33,495 nt of DNA from positions 1 through 33,495 of the forward strand of contig CAZVXI010000019.1 in assembly GCA_964631295.1 (NCBI GenBank), in the 5' to 3' direction. This stretch comes from CAZVXI01 sp964631295 (GTDB taxonomy: Bacteria > Planctomycetota > Phycisphaerae > Phycisphaerales > SM1A02). Both the position numbers and the translations under genes were made by a program. This document shows positions 1-7,988 of the stretch, one piece after another. The stretch's first letter is position 1. Every line of letters starts with the position of its first letter. The notes beneath the pieces are model-generated. The model was not told the origin of the DNA. It saw only the letters and a program-made list of their open reading frames with translations, and ran no database searches.

Positions 1-289
1 GATTTCCGCTGAATTGGGCCGGGCGTGGTTGATTGATCGCGCCTGGGATGTGGCCGGCATCAAAATCGGCCCGAGTCCGCGGATCGACCCACGCGACTTT
101 GCGCGGTGCGCCCAATCGCAGCCCGCCGCCCCCCGCAGCGAGCTTGACACCAGCTTCAGGCGTGAGGAACGACAGATCGCGCTCACTTGTCCTGGTCTTG
201 CAGCCGCCAACCAACACGAGGCCAGCGGCAACAAGTCCGATCAGAACGAGCCGGGAGAGGCAGATCCACGCACAGATTCGATTCGTCAC
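1..289 (-). CDS. Rhodanese-like lipoprotein, N-terminal part (runs off the window)
   Basis: Read from a GTG at 287-289, the frame stays open to base 1 (96 codons). A GGAG lies 9 bases upstream of the GTG. Residues 1-30 form a positively charged start, a hydrophobic stretch and a lipobox-like LVLVGGC, so the product is probably a lipoprotein. Near the edge the protein reads DPRTRADFDAGHIPGAIN, which matches the conserved start of a rhodanese domain (D-R-x-x-F-x-x-GHIPGA-x-N). The active-site Cys of rhodaneses would lie beyond the window, so sulfurtransferase activity cannot be judged. It is divergent from the DsbD-alpha-like gene at 433, and both are predicted to be exported. An alternative in-frame GTG lies six codons further upstream. 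Confidence 0.62.
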   Translation of the reverse strand, partial: MTNRICAWICLSRLVLIGLVAAGLVLVGGCKTRTSERDLSFLTPEAGVKLAAGGGGLRLGAPRKVAWVDPRTRADFDAGHIPGAINQPRPAQFSGN

Positions 290-358
290 GAGAGCATTCT
301 CCACTGAGCGATCAGCCGCCTCAACGACAGGCCGCCGCCACTGTACAAACGAGGGAAA

Positions 359-364
359 TACAAT
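359..364 (+). promoter_or_regulatory. TACAAT, -10-like hexamer upstream of the DsbD-alpha-like gene
   Basis: A TACAAT lies 68 bases upstream of the ATG at 433, in otherwise GC-rich intergenic DNA. No convincing -35 element is seen 16-18 bases before it. The same hexamer recurs before four other genes in this window, which is the main reason to list it. Confidence 0.3.
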
Positions 365-432
365 AACCCACTCGCGCGGTAACGTACACCTGCCGAACGG
401 CAGATGTGCCACGCTTCTGAAATGGATTTGCC

Positions 433-1395
433 ATGCATCGTCACGCCTTGCTCATTCCCACGCATTCACTCATCATCGCATTGCTCGCTGCGGTGGCTGC
501 CTGTTGTATGACACAGCCCGCCGCCGCGCAGTTCGGCGCTTCTGAGCCAAAAGTCCGGATGCATGTGATGCCCGACAAGCAGCGGGTGAATGTCGGCGAG
601 ACGTTCCACCTCGCGGTCGTGTTCGATACAGATCCGGGGTGGCACATTTACTGGAAGAATCCCGGCGCGGGTGCTGCCGCGCCGTGGGTGGAAGTGGAAG
701 GCCCCGATTCGTGTACGCTTGCCGAGATTCGCTGGCCTCGACCCAAAGTCATCAAGAGCGAGGTCGGCGACATGTACTGCTACGAGGGCCGCACGATTCT
801 GTATGTGCCGGTCACTGTGCAGGCCGCCCCTGCCGAGGGGGGAGCAGCACTGTTCATGATCAACCTCGGCTGCGCTGTGTGCGATGACGACGCCTGCTTT
901 ATGCACGATGTTCGTGTGACGACACAGGTGCAGATCAATGAGAGCGGCATCGGCAGCCGCCGCCCGCCAACCAAGGTCCCGCCATTGCCAAGCGACCTGC
1001 CCGGCGACGACTCAGAATATCGCGAACAACTCCGCAAAGACATCGCAGAGCATGTGAAGCACCTGCCTGTCCAGATCGGCGATGATGCTGAAGTAAATAA
1101 GAAGCATGACGTCAAAGTGACTTATGAGCAGGGCATGCTCACTGTTACCGGCAAGGCGCACGGGCTGGAAGAGGCGACATTCTTCCCTGGTGGTATCAAC
1201 GGCATCAGCTTCACAGACATCACCTGTGAAGTGGACAACAGTGATGATCAGTTCACGTTCAGCGCCACAGTCGAGATCAACCGCCGCAACATCCTTGTCG
1301 ACAAGCCGCGGATCACCGGCCTGATCGCGCTCGGAAAGAAGCGGACGGGCAAGTCATACGAGTTCACCCTGCCATTTCGCGCGGATACGAAGTAG
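433..1395 (+). CDS. Secreted DsbD-alpha-like (DsbD N-terminal domain) protein
   Basis: The 320-residue product starts with a signal peptide (residues 1-32, ending AAA before QFGAS). The mature part carries hallmarks of the periplasmic N-terminal domain of DsbD: DPGWHIYWKNPG at 68-79, WPRPK at 101-105 and the Cys-containing segment GCAVCDDDACF at 146-156. In DsbD this immunoglobulin-like domain passes electrons from the membrane part to periplasmic thiol proteins through a Cys pair. Here the transmembrane DsbD-beta and thioredoxin-like gamma domains are absent, so the protein stands alone; C147, C150 and C155 are the redox candidates. Such stand-alone proteins occur in other bacteria and their partners are mostly unknown. 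A divergent rhodanese-like lipoprotein lies upstream. Confidence is high for the domain and moderate for a redox role. Confidence 0.8.
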   Translation: MHRHALLIPTHSLIIALLAAVAACCMTQPAAAQFGASEPKVRMHVMPDKQRVNVGETFHLAVVFDTDPGWHIYWKNPGAGAAAPWVEVEGPDSCTLAEIRWPRPKVIKSEVGDMYCYEGRTILYVPVTVQAAPAEGGAALFMINLGCAVCDDDACFMHDVRVTTQVQINESGIGSRRPPTKVPPLPSDLPGDDSEYREQLRKDIAEHVKHLPVQIGDDAEVNKKHDVKVTYEQGMLTVTGKAHGLEEATFFPGGINGISFTDITCEVDNSDDQFTFSATVEINRRNILVDKPRITGLIALGKKRTGKSYEFTLPFRADTK

Positions 1396-1575
1396 ATGCT
1401 TCGGCCCTCGATATGTGCCTTGGGCCGCATCTTCATGACCGGCACTGAATGCAGCCAGCAACTTCAGTTTGGTGCGATCGTGAGAGCCGGTGGCACTGTG
1501 CCATGCGCCGACGATTTACCGCGCTCTCAATCATTGCAGCTGTGGCGACCGTCGGAGGCGCTGCGCTCATTGGAC

Positions 1576-1839
1576 TCAGAAGACGGTCACCAGCCAGATG
1601 GCACCCACAACGGCAGCGATCGCCATGATGAACAACACCAGCGCCAGCCTTCCATTGACACGCACCTCGTGCGGATCAAGCGTGGCCGGTCGGCCGGCTG
1701 GATCATCCTCGCGCATCAGGACGGAAAGGTCACGTTGCGTGAGTTTTTGGCCACACTCGGGGCAGGTCCGTTCACCGTCCGGGCCGATGGGCAGCCCGCG
1801 CAGTTCGTATCCGCAGACTGGGCAGACCATCAGACGCAT
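1576..1839 (-). CDS. Small zinc-ribbon membrane protein
   Basis: This is an 87-residue product when started at the ATG at 1839, which puts the first CxxC almost at the N-terminus. The N-terminal half contains CPVCGYELRGL followed by CPECGQ, two CxxCG knuckles that should bind one zinc ion. A polar linker of about 30 residues follows, and the C-terminus is one hydrophobic helix ending at the stop. The layout, cytosolic zinc ribbon plus single C-terminal anchor, suggests a tail-anchored protein. I do not recognise a named family. A second protein with the same CxxCGY ... CxxCG ribbon followed by membrane helices is encoded at 28291-28818. The open frame continues upstream to 2058 but that part looks non-coding. 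An ATG three codons downstream (1830) is an equally possible start. Confidence 0.6.
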   Translation of the reverse strand: MRLMVCPVCGYELRGLPIGPDGERTCPECGQKLTQRDLSVLMREDDPAGRPATLDPHEVRVNGRLALVLFIMAIAAVVGAIWLVTVF

Positions 1840-2076
1840 CCCGGCAGTGTAGCTGGTGGGAGCTTGATCGCGCCTTCGCCAGATGCTGCTATACTGCCAT
1901 CTCTTGATCGCATTGGCAGCCGCGGGTTTGTCAGGGGCCTGCGGTGATGTGAAACCCACCTGACGACAATGAACGACCCCAACCGCCGAGCGGCCGTGGC
2001 CTGCGTGCGCGTTCAGATGCGCACCCTGTTGCAACTGCTTCTCCGTGGTCTGGTGCAATGCGATTGACGATCAGCT

Positions 2077-3666
2077 ATGTCTATCTTTCCGCTTCCGGTC
2101 TTTGAGGCCGACGCTGACCCGACGCATCGCTCTGCGATGACGGATCAGGAAATTTACGATGCGCTCGAGCCACCCAAGACGATTGTCGTGCGCTTCGGCG
2201 CGATGAAACTCATCGGCGAGTACCCATACTCCGGTGATGCCAAGCCCGGCTGTGGCAGCAAGCTTGTCGTGCGGACGCACCGCGGGACCGAACTCGCCGA
2301 AATGTTGACGAGCACCTGCGAGAACGCCGGCTGCTCGAAGAGTGTGACCCGTCAGGAGATGCTCGACTACATCGACAACTCCGGCGGGAAGGACTATCCG
2401 TTCCACACACGTGGCAAGGTGCTGCGCATCGCCTCGATTGACGATCTCAACGGCCAGTCTGCGCTCGAGTCCACCCGGCAGGAAGCTGTGCGCGAATGCA
2501 AGCGGCTGATCAATGAGCTGCGCCTGCCGATGTCGCTGGTTGATGCAGAACCGATCCTCGGCGAGGAACTGCTCACGCTGTATTACATGTCGGAAGAGCG
2601 CGTCGACTTCCGAGAACTCGTCAAGCAACTCGCAGATATCTTCACGACGCGCATCGAGATGCGGCAGGTTGGAGCGCGCGATGAGGCACGCCTTGTCGCC
2701 GACTATGAACGCTGCGGCCAGCATTGCTGCTGCAAGAACTTCCTGAAAGTGCTTAAGCCTGTCTCAATGGGGGCCGCCAAGCGGCAGAAGGCCACCCTCG
2801 AACCACTGAAGATCTCCGGCAGGTGCGGCCGACTGATGTGCTGCCTGCGGTATGAAGATCAGACATACAAGGAACTGCGCGCCGCGCTTCCTCGACGCAA
2901 GAGCCGCGTCGGGACGGCCGAAGGACCGGGCATCGTCGTGGATACGAAAGTGCTCGTTCAACTCGCGCTGGTGAAGCTCGAACACGACGGTCGCGAGATC
3001 GCCGTCCCCGTTGAGGAACTTCTCGACCCGGACAACTGCCCGCCGCCCGGCACCATACCAGAGACGGCCGACGATCCGCTGCGAGGCATGGGTGTCGATG
3101 AAGTCGAAGGCAGAGCCAACACGCGCGGCCGAGGCAAGCGCGGTCGCAAGTCGAAAGAAGATCAGCAGGACGCATATCGCGGCAAGTCGCAGCGATCAGA
3201 CACGCAACCGGGGGATAATTCCGAGTCAGGAGATGGCGATCGACCTCGCAAACGAAGGCGGAGGCGCCGGAAGGCCGGCCAATCGGGTGACCAGCCAGCC
3301 GATGCACAGGGGCGCGCACCTGCTGCATCGCCGGGTGAGGGCAGGAAATCTGAAGACGAGAAATCCGGTGATGGCCAGGGCGAGGGGCCGAAGCGCAAGC
3401 GACGTCGCCGGCGCCGTGGCGGCCAAGGCAAGCCTCGCGGCTCCGATGGGGCAGCAGGCAACCAGCCCAGTTCGCAGACCAGTAGTGGCTCATCACCTGA
3501 CGATGGCGGCAAGGAAGCCCCAGACAGCTCCGGCGGACAGAAACGCAAGCGCAGGCGACGACGCGGTGGCCGTGGGCGTGGCAAGGGCGGCGGCGGCGGT
3601 GGCAGTGGCGGACAAAGTGGTTCGGGCGGCGATCCATCAACCGGCCCACCGTCAGAATCCGGCTGA
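2077..3666 (+). CDS. ricT: RicT/PSP1-family protein with long Arg/Gly-rich C-terminal tail
   Basis: Residues 30-320 match the PSP1/RicT (YaaT) family, whose Bacillus member forms an Fe-S-containing complex with RicA and RicF and guides RNase Y-dependent mRNA maturation. Family marks are the Cys cluster ERCGQHCCCKNFL (C213, C217, C218, C219), the KPVSMGAAKRQK segment and SGRCGRLMCCLRYE (C250, C255, C256). After about residue 325 comes an extra ~200-residue low-complexity tail, rich in Gly, Ser, Asp and Pro, with three strongly basic blocks (KRRRRRRKAG, KRKRRRRRRGG, KRKRRRRRGGRGRG) and a terminal Gly/Ser stretch. The tail is probably disordered and may bind RNA. Family members I know are much shorter (about 275 residues in Bacillus). 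A second start at 2137 (MTDQEIYDAL) is possible because the first 20 residues are poorly conserved in style. Confidence 0.85.
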   Translation: MSIFPLPVFEADADPTHRSAMTDQEIYDALEPPKTIVVRFGAMKLIGEYPYSGDAKPGCGSKLVVRTHRGTELAEMLTSTCENAGCSKSVTRQEMLDYIDNSGGKDYPFHTRGKVLRIASIDDLNGQSALESTRQEAVRECKRLINELRLPMSLVDAEPILGEELLTLYYMSEERVDFRELVKQLADIFTTRIEMRQVGARDEARLVADYERCGQHCCCKNFLKVLKPVSMGAAKRQKATLEPLKISGRCGRLMCCLRYEDQTYKELRAALPRRKSRVGTAEGPGIVVDTKVLVQLALVKLEHDGREIAVPVEELLDPDNCPPPGTIPETADDPLRGMGVDEVEGRANTRGRGKRGRKSKEDQQDAYRGKSQRSDTQPGDNSESGDGDRPRKRRRRRRKAGQSGDQPADAQGRAPAASPGEGRKSEDEKSGDGQGEGPKRKRRRRRRGGQGKPRGSDGAAGNQPSSQTSSGSSPDDGGKEAPDSSGGQKRKRRRRRGGRGRGKGGGGGGSGGQSGSGGDPSTGPPSESG

Positions 3667-3781
3667 TGGCAATCGCCCCGGCGAGCGACCGCCGATAAAC
3701 AAGAGGGTCGCTATCCTGCATGCTCCGAGTCGCTGACAGCGATCGCCGATCAACTGCACGCTCACTGGAAACCCTGCTCAC

Positions 3782-5368
3782 ATGGCTGAGTCCGCAACCA
3801 ACGATCACCACCACGATGCAGGTCCGCTCGAGGTCATCAAACAGTTGATCATCGCGTTTGTCCTGGCGATGACATTTCGCGGATTCGTCATCGAGGGCTT
3901 CGTCATCCCGACAGGCTCGATGGCGCCCACGCTCATGGGCAGGCACGTCGAACTGCACAGCGATCAGACAGGCTTCACATGGGATGCGGGGCTCGATTTT
4001 GATGCCTCGGGCAACGTTCGGCTTCGCACGCGGCAACTGATCGACCCGATGCTCAGGCGGCCGATCGGCGATCTCTCAAACCGCACTGCAACGCGCATGG
4101 GCGATCGCATCCTCGTGCTCAAGTGCCTCTACCCCTTCTATATGCCGCAACGATTCGATGTCGTCGTGTTCAAGAATCCCAACGATCCAAACGGCGATGC
4201 AGGCAACTACATCAAACGCCTGATCGGCCTGCCAAACGAAACGGTCTGGCTTGTCGATGGTGACGTGTTCGTCCAGCGTGACGGCGAGGACACCTTCCGC
4301 GTGCAGCGCAAGCCCGAACACGTGCAGCGCACTCTGTGGCAGCCGGTGTATTACTCCGATGCGATTCCGATCAACGCAGATCGCCTGACACCTCCGTGGC
4401 GACCGCTCTGGACAGGCGTGCACTGGCAGACCGAGAACACACGCACCTATCGCACCGAGACAGCCGAGCCGACCGAACTCATGTGGGCCTCTGCGTTCCG
4501 GCCGATCGATGACTGGGCTCCGTACAACATGCTCACGGAGTCACCATCCTACTACAAGCAACCCGTCAACGATGTCCGCGTTGCAGCAGCGATCACTCCG
4601 GAAGGCACAGGACTGACAACGGCATTCGAGTTGCTCTCGCGTGATCACGTATTCCAGTTCGCCATCAGCGAAGACAGGGCAACCGTACGATATCGACGAG
4701 CAGAAAGTGATGATGACGGCTGGATTGGCGAAGACTCCGCCATGATCAGCGCACTTGAACCAGGCAAGGTCACCAGTGTCGAGTTCTGGCATGTTGATCA
4801 GCAAATGAGGCTCTTCGTCGATGGCGCAGAAGTTACCTCGCTCTCGTATGAATGGTCGCCCGAACAGCGATTGCGTTTCGCAACGGGGATGGACCGTGAA
4901 GATGATGTATCGCGGCTGGTGCAACTGAGCGCAAACCCGCCGCAGTTGCGCTGGAAGTTCGAAGGCTCGCCCGTGAGCATGCGACGCGTGCGCGTTGATC
5001 GCGACATCCACTACACGCGGCCGCGATACGGCCAGAACGACGCCCGCGACGATGAACCGTACCCAGGCTTTGAACATCTGACGATACCCATGACGCCGGG
5101 CTTTGGAACCAGCCCGGACAAGCTCGGAGTACTTCGCGCACACCATTACATGATGCTGGGGGACAACACGACCAACTCGCTCGACTCGCGACTTTGGGGC
5201 AATCCGAATCCGGTCGTCGCTGCGCAGATCGACCCGGCACCGTTCGTGGTGCACCGGGACCTGCTCATCGGTAAGGCGTGGCTGGTGTATTTCCCGTCGC
5301 CGCTGCCGCTCGGCGATGGGCGCAGGACATTCATCCCGAACTTTGGCGACCTGCGCTTCATTCGGTAG
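3782..5368 (+). CDS. lepB: Signal peptidase I with a large inserted domain
   Basis: This is an S26A leader peptidase that cuts signal peptides from exported proteins. A hydrophobic anchor at residues 17-36 precedes the box-B motif IPTGSMAPTL, where S46 is the nucleophile. GNYIKRLIGLPNE at 141-153 holds the general base K145, and GDNTTNSLDSRLWG at 460-473 is box E. All catalytic parts are present, so it should be active. It is 528 residues long against about 200-320 in most bacteria. The excess lies between boxes D and E (roughly 175-440). Residues 265-355 (DVRVAAAITPEG, FQFAIS, VEFWHVDQQMRLFVDGAEV) look like a concanavalin/LamG-type jelly roll, by style only. There is a further unusual stretch of about 60 residues between the Ser motif and box C. 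It lies 115 bases after ricT, on the same strand. Confidence 0.88.
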   Translation: MAESATNDHHHDAGPLEVIKQLIIAFVLAMTFRGFVIEGFVIPTGSMAPTLMGRHVELHSDQTGFTWDAGLDFDASGNVRLRTRQLIDPMLRRPIGDLSNRTATRMGDRILVLKCLYPFYMPQRFDVVVFKNPNDPNGDAGNYIKRLIGLPNETVWLVDGDVFVQRDGEDTFRVQRKPEHVQRTLWQPVYYSDAIPINADRLTPPWRPLWTGVHWQTENTRTYRTETAEPTELMWASAFRPIDDWAPYNMLTESPSYYKQPVNDVRVAAAITPEGTGLTTAFELLSRDHVFQFAISEDRATVRYRRAESDDDGWIGEDSAMISALEPGKVTSVEFWHVDQQMRLFVDGAEVTSLSYEWSPEQRLRFATGMDREDDVSRLVQLSANPPQLRWKFEGSPVSMRRVRVDRDIHYTRPRYGQNDARDDEPYPGFEHLTIPMTPGFGTSPDKLGVLRAHHYMMLGDNTTNSLDSRLWGNPNPVVAAQIDPAPFVVHRDLLIGKAWLVYFPSPLPLGDGRRTFIPNFGDLRFIR

Positions 5369-5434
5369 ATCGCGATCGGTTTGACACAAAGCGTCTTGCC
5401 GTGCATTCTCTGCAGCAGCTTCAAGGAGACACAC

Positions 5435-5893
5435 ATGGTGATGCAACTACTCGCTCAGGGTCAAACCCAGCAAATGCAACCGGCAGATATCGGGTTCATA
5501 CTCGCGTTTGTGGCAGTTATGGTGCTGATATCACTTGGCTTGCAGGTGACTTTCTGCGTGCTGCTCACGATGATCCAGGGCCGTGTCCCCATGGAACATC
5601 GCACGATTTCGATTGGAGGAATCTGGCTCTTGCTCATTCCTCTGTTCAACCTTGTCTAGGTCTTCTTTGTCTATCAGCGCATCCCTGAGAGCTACCAGCG
5701 GTACTTCTCCAGCATTGGTCGGACAGATGTAGGCGACTGCGGGAAGTCCATCGGGCTCTGGTATTCGATCTGTGTCGTTTGCTCGATCGTCCCTTGTGTG
5801 CAGTACATCTCAGGGCCCGCGGCGCTCGTCCTGCTGATCATCTTCCTCGTGAAGCTGTTCGGTTTGCGTGGGCAGATTCCAGAGATGGCCTGA
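5435..5893 (+). pseudogene. Small multi-helix membrane protein interrupted by an in-frame TAG
   Basis: The start is the ATG at 5435, six bases after AAGGAG (5423-5428). Residues 1-74 hold two hydrophobic helices and end ...IPLFNLV, then a TAG at 5657-5659. The same frame continues without a break for 77 codons to the TGA at 5891-5893. It begins VFFVYQRIPESYQRYFSS and includes two more hydrophobic helices. The join (PLFNLV-stop-VFFVYQRI) reads as one continuous membrane protein of 152 residues in which one codon, plausibly TGG (Trp), has become TAG. No start codon with a ribosome site is seen directly after the stop. It could be a decaying gene, a sequencing error, or a read-through codon. I do not recognise the family. 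It sits between lepB and lepA on the same strand. Confidence 0.7.
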
Positions 5894-5925
5894 CACCCGG
5901 CGCGTTCCTGGAAACCAGTACGGTC

Positions 5926-5931
5926 TACAAT
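5926..5931 (+). promoter_or_regulatory. TACAAT, -10-like hexamer upstream of lepA
   Basis: The hexamer lies 68 bases before the GTG start of lepA at 6000 and just after the end of the interrupted membrane protein. There is no clear -35 element. It is listed because the same hexamer recurs in comparable positions in this window. Confidence 0.3.
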
Positions 5932-5999
5932 GACCGCCATTGCTGGCCGACGCGGCCGGTGGTGCCATTGTCGTCGTACTGTTCAGGACATCACGTCGC

Positions 6000-7802
6000 G
6001 TGCCGATCCGAAACTTCTCCATCATCGCGCATATTGACCACGGGAAGAGCACCCTTGCCGACCGTCTGTTGCAGGCCACCCAAGCCGTTTCCGACCGCGA
6101 TCGTCGCGAGCAGTACCTCGATGACATGGACCTGGAACGTGAACGAGGCATCACGATCAAGGCGTCCGCCGTCACTGTTCGGCACGAGTACAAGGGCGAA
6201 GATTACGAACTCAACTTCATCGATACACCCGGCCACGTCGACTTCGCCTACGAAGTCAGCCGGGCACTGACAGCCTGCGAGGGCGCGATCCTCGTTGTTG
6301 ACGCCACGCAGGGCGTCGAGGCGCAAACCGTCGCCAACGCTTACCTCGCCGTAGAAAACAACCTCGAACTCATCCCGGTCGTCAACAAGATCGACCTGCC
6401 GGCGGCAGACCCGGACCGCGTGGCGATGGAGATCGAGCAGGTGCTCGGCCTGCCCGCAGAGGACTGCATCTACTGCTCGGCCAAGACCGGGCAGGGCATT
6501 GCCGAACTGCTCGATACCATCTGTGAGAAACTTCCCCCGCCGCGCGAACCCGTCACAGACAGGACGCGCGCCCTGATCTTCGACAGCCATTACGACGACT
6601 ATCGCGGCGTCATCGTCTACTTCCGTGTGTTTGATGGTTCACTCAAAGTCGGCGACAAAATCCGCATGATGGGCACCGGCCGAACATTCACCATTTCAGA
6701 GCTCGGCAGATACAGCCCCAAGCCGGTCAAGGCCAGGCAGATTGACCACGCCCAGGTCGGCTACATGGTCGCGGCAATCAAGACACTGGAAGACGTGCGC
6801 GTCGGCGACACGATCACGCTCGAAGCCAACCCCGCTGAGAACCCACTGCCCGGCTACGAAGAACCCAAGCAGATGGTCTTCTGCGACTTCTACCCGGCAA
6901 CAGCTGCCGAGGCAGGGAAGAAAGCCGATTACGAAGCGCTGCGCGATGCAATCGACAAACTGCATCTCAACGATGCCAGTTTCACCTTCGAGACAACCCA
7001 CTCCGATGCCCTTGGCTTCGGCTTCCGATGTGGTTTCCTCGGCCTGCTGCATATGGAAATCGTGCAGGAGCGGCTCGAACGCGAAGGTGGTGTCGAGATT
7101 GTGCAGACCGCGCCGACGGTGAGCTACGAAGTCAAACTCACCAGCGGTGAGACGATTGAGATTCATAACCCGGCCGACCTGCCAGACCCGGCGAACATTG
7201 CCGAAGTGTGTGAACCAATCGTGCGAATTGAAATCATCTGTCCGAACGAGAGCATCGGCGATCTCATCTCATTGTGTGATGCGCGGCGCGGGATCTTCAA
7301 GGCGCAACGATTTCTATCTTCAAATCGCCAGATTCTTGACTACGAACTGCCGCTCGCAGAGATCATCTACGACTTCTATGACAAGCTGAAGTCAATCACG
7401 CGTGGGTACGGAACGATGGACTACGAGATCATCTGCTACCGGGCGGATCGCCTCTCGAAGATCGACATCCTCATCAACAACGTGCCGGTTGAGGCTCTGT
7501 CGCTCATATGCCACCGCGACATGGCCGAAAAGCGCAGCCGTGTCATCCTGCAGAAACTGCGCAAACAGATTGATCGGCATCAGTTCGAGATTCCAATCCA
7601 GGCTGCCATCGGCGGCAAGATCATTGCGCGCGAGACGATCAAGGCTGTCCGCAAGAACGTGACAGCCAAGTGCTACGGTGGCGACGTGACGCGAAAACGC
7701 AAACTGCTCGAGAAGCAGAAGGAAGGCAAGAAGCGGATGAAGTCCGTCGGATCGGTCAACATCCCGCAGGAAGCATTCCTCGCCGTGCTCGAAAGCGAGT
7801 AG
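6000..7802 (+). CDS. lepA: Translation factor LepA (elongation factor 4), ribosome-dependent GTPase
   Basis: The product is 600 residues when started at the GTG at 6000, almost the length of the E. coli protein (599); the frame stays open 20 codons upstream to a TTG but that extension has no family match. GTPase motifs are complete: AHIDHGKSTLADRLL (G1), RERGITIKA (G2), DTPGHVDF (G3) and NKID at 129-132 (G4). EF-G-like domains follow, including the GFRCGFLGLLHMEIVQERLE segment, and a C-terminal LepA-specific domain (GYGTMDYE, KRKLLEKQKEGKKRMK). LepA binds ribosomes and affects initiation and elongation under stress. lepB and lepA are neighbours in many bacteria, usually in the order lepA-lepB. 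Here the order is lepB, a small broken membrane gene, then lepA. Confidence 0.95.
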   Translation: MPIRNFSIIAHIDHGKSTLADRLLQATQAVSDRDRREQYLDDMDLERERGITIKASAVTVRHEYKGEDYELNFIDTPGHVDFAYEVSRALTACEGAILVVDATQGVEAQTVANAYLAVENNLELIPVVNKIDLPAADPDRVAMEIEQVLGLPAEDCIYCSAKTGQGIAELLDTICEKLPPPREPVTDRTRALIFDSHYDDYRGVIVYFRVFDGSLKVGDKIRMMGTGRTFTISELGRYSPKPVKARQIDHAQVGYMVAAIKTLEDVRVGDTITLEANPAENPLPGYEEPKQMVFCDFYPATAAEAGKKADYEALRDAIDKLHLNDASFTFETTHSDALGFGFRCGFLGLLHMEIVQERLEREGGVEIVQTAPTVSYEVKLTSGETIEIHNPADLPDPANIAEVCEPIVRIEIICPNESIGDLISLCDARRGIFKAQRFLSSNRQILDYELPLAEIIYDFYDKLKSITRGYGTMDYEIICYRADRLSKIDILINNVPVEALSLICHRDMAEKRSRVILQKLRKQIDRHQFEIPIQAAIGGKIIARETIKAVRKNVTAKCYGGDVTRKRKLLEKQKEGKKRMKSVGSVNIPQEAFLAVLESE

Positions 7803-7988
7803 CCGGGCCAGTGACATACTCCTGATATCGCGCACTGTCGTTTTGCGGACGAAACACACACGCGCCACACCGTGCATAAATACCCAGCCCGCACAGTCCG
7901 ACGCACTCAGCCGATGGCCGACGTGTCCGTGTCGGACGCTGCTCAAAGTATTGGATGCTCCATCTCAGCGGAGGCGAGGGAGTATGCC

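Noticed and set aside
2753..4036. 427-codon open frame on the minus strand opposite ricT and lepB
   Set aside because: It covers the antisense of two well-supported genes, has Arg/Cys/His-heavy, low-meaning protein and no start with a ribosome site.
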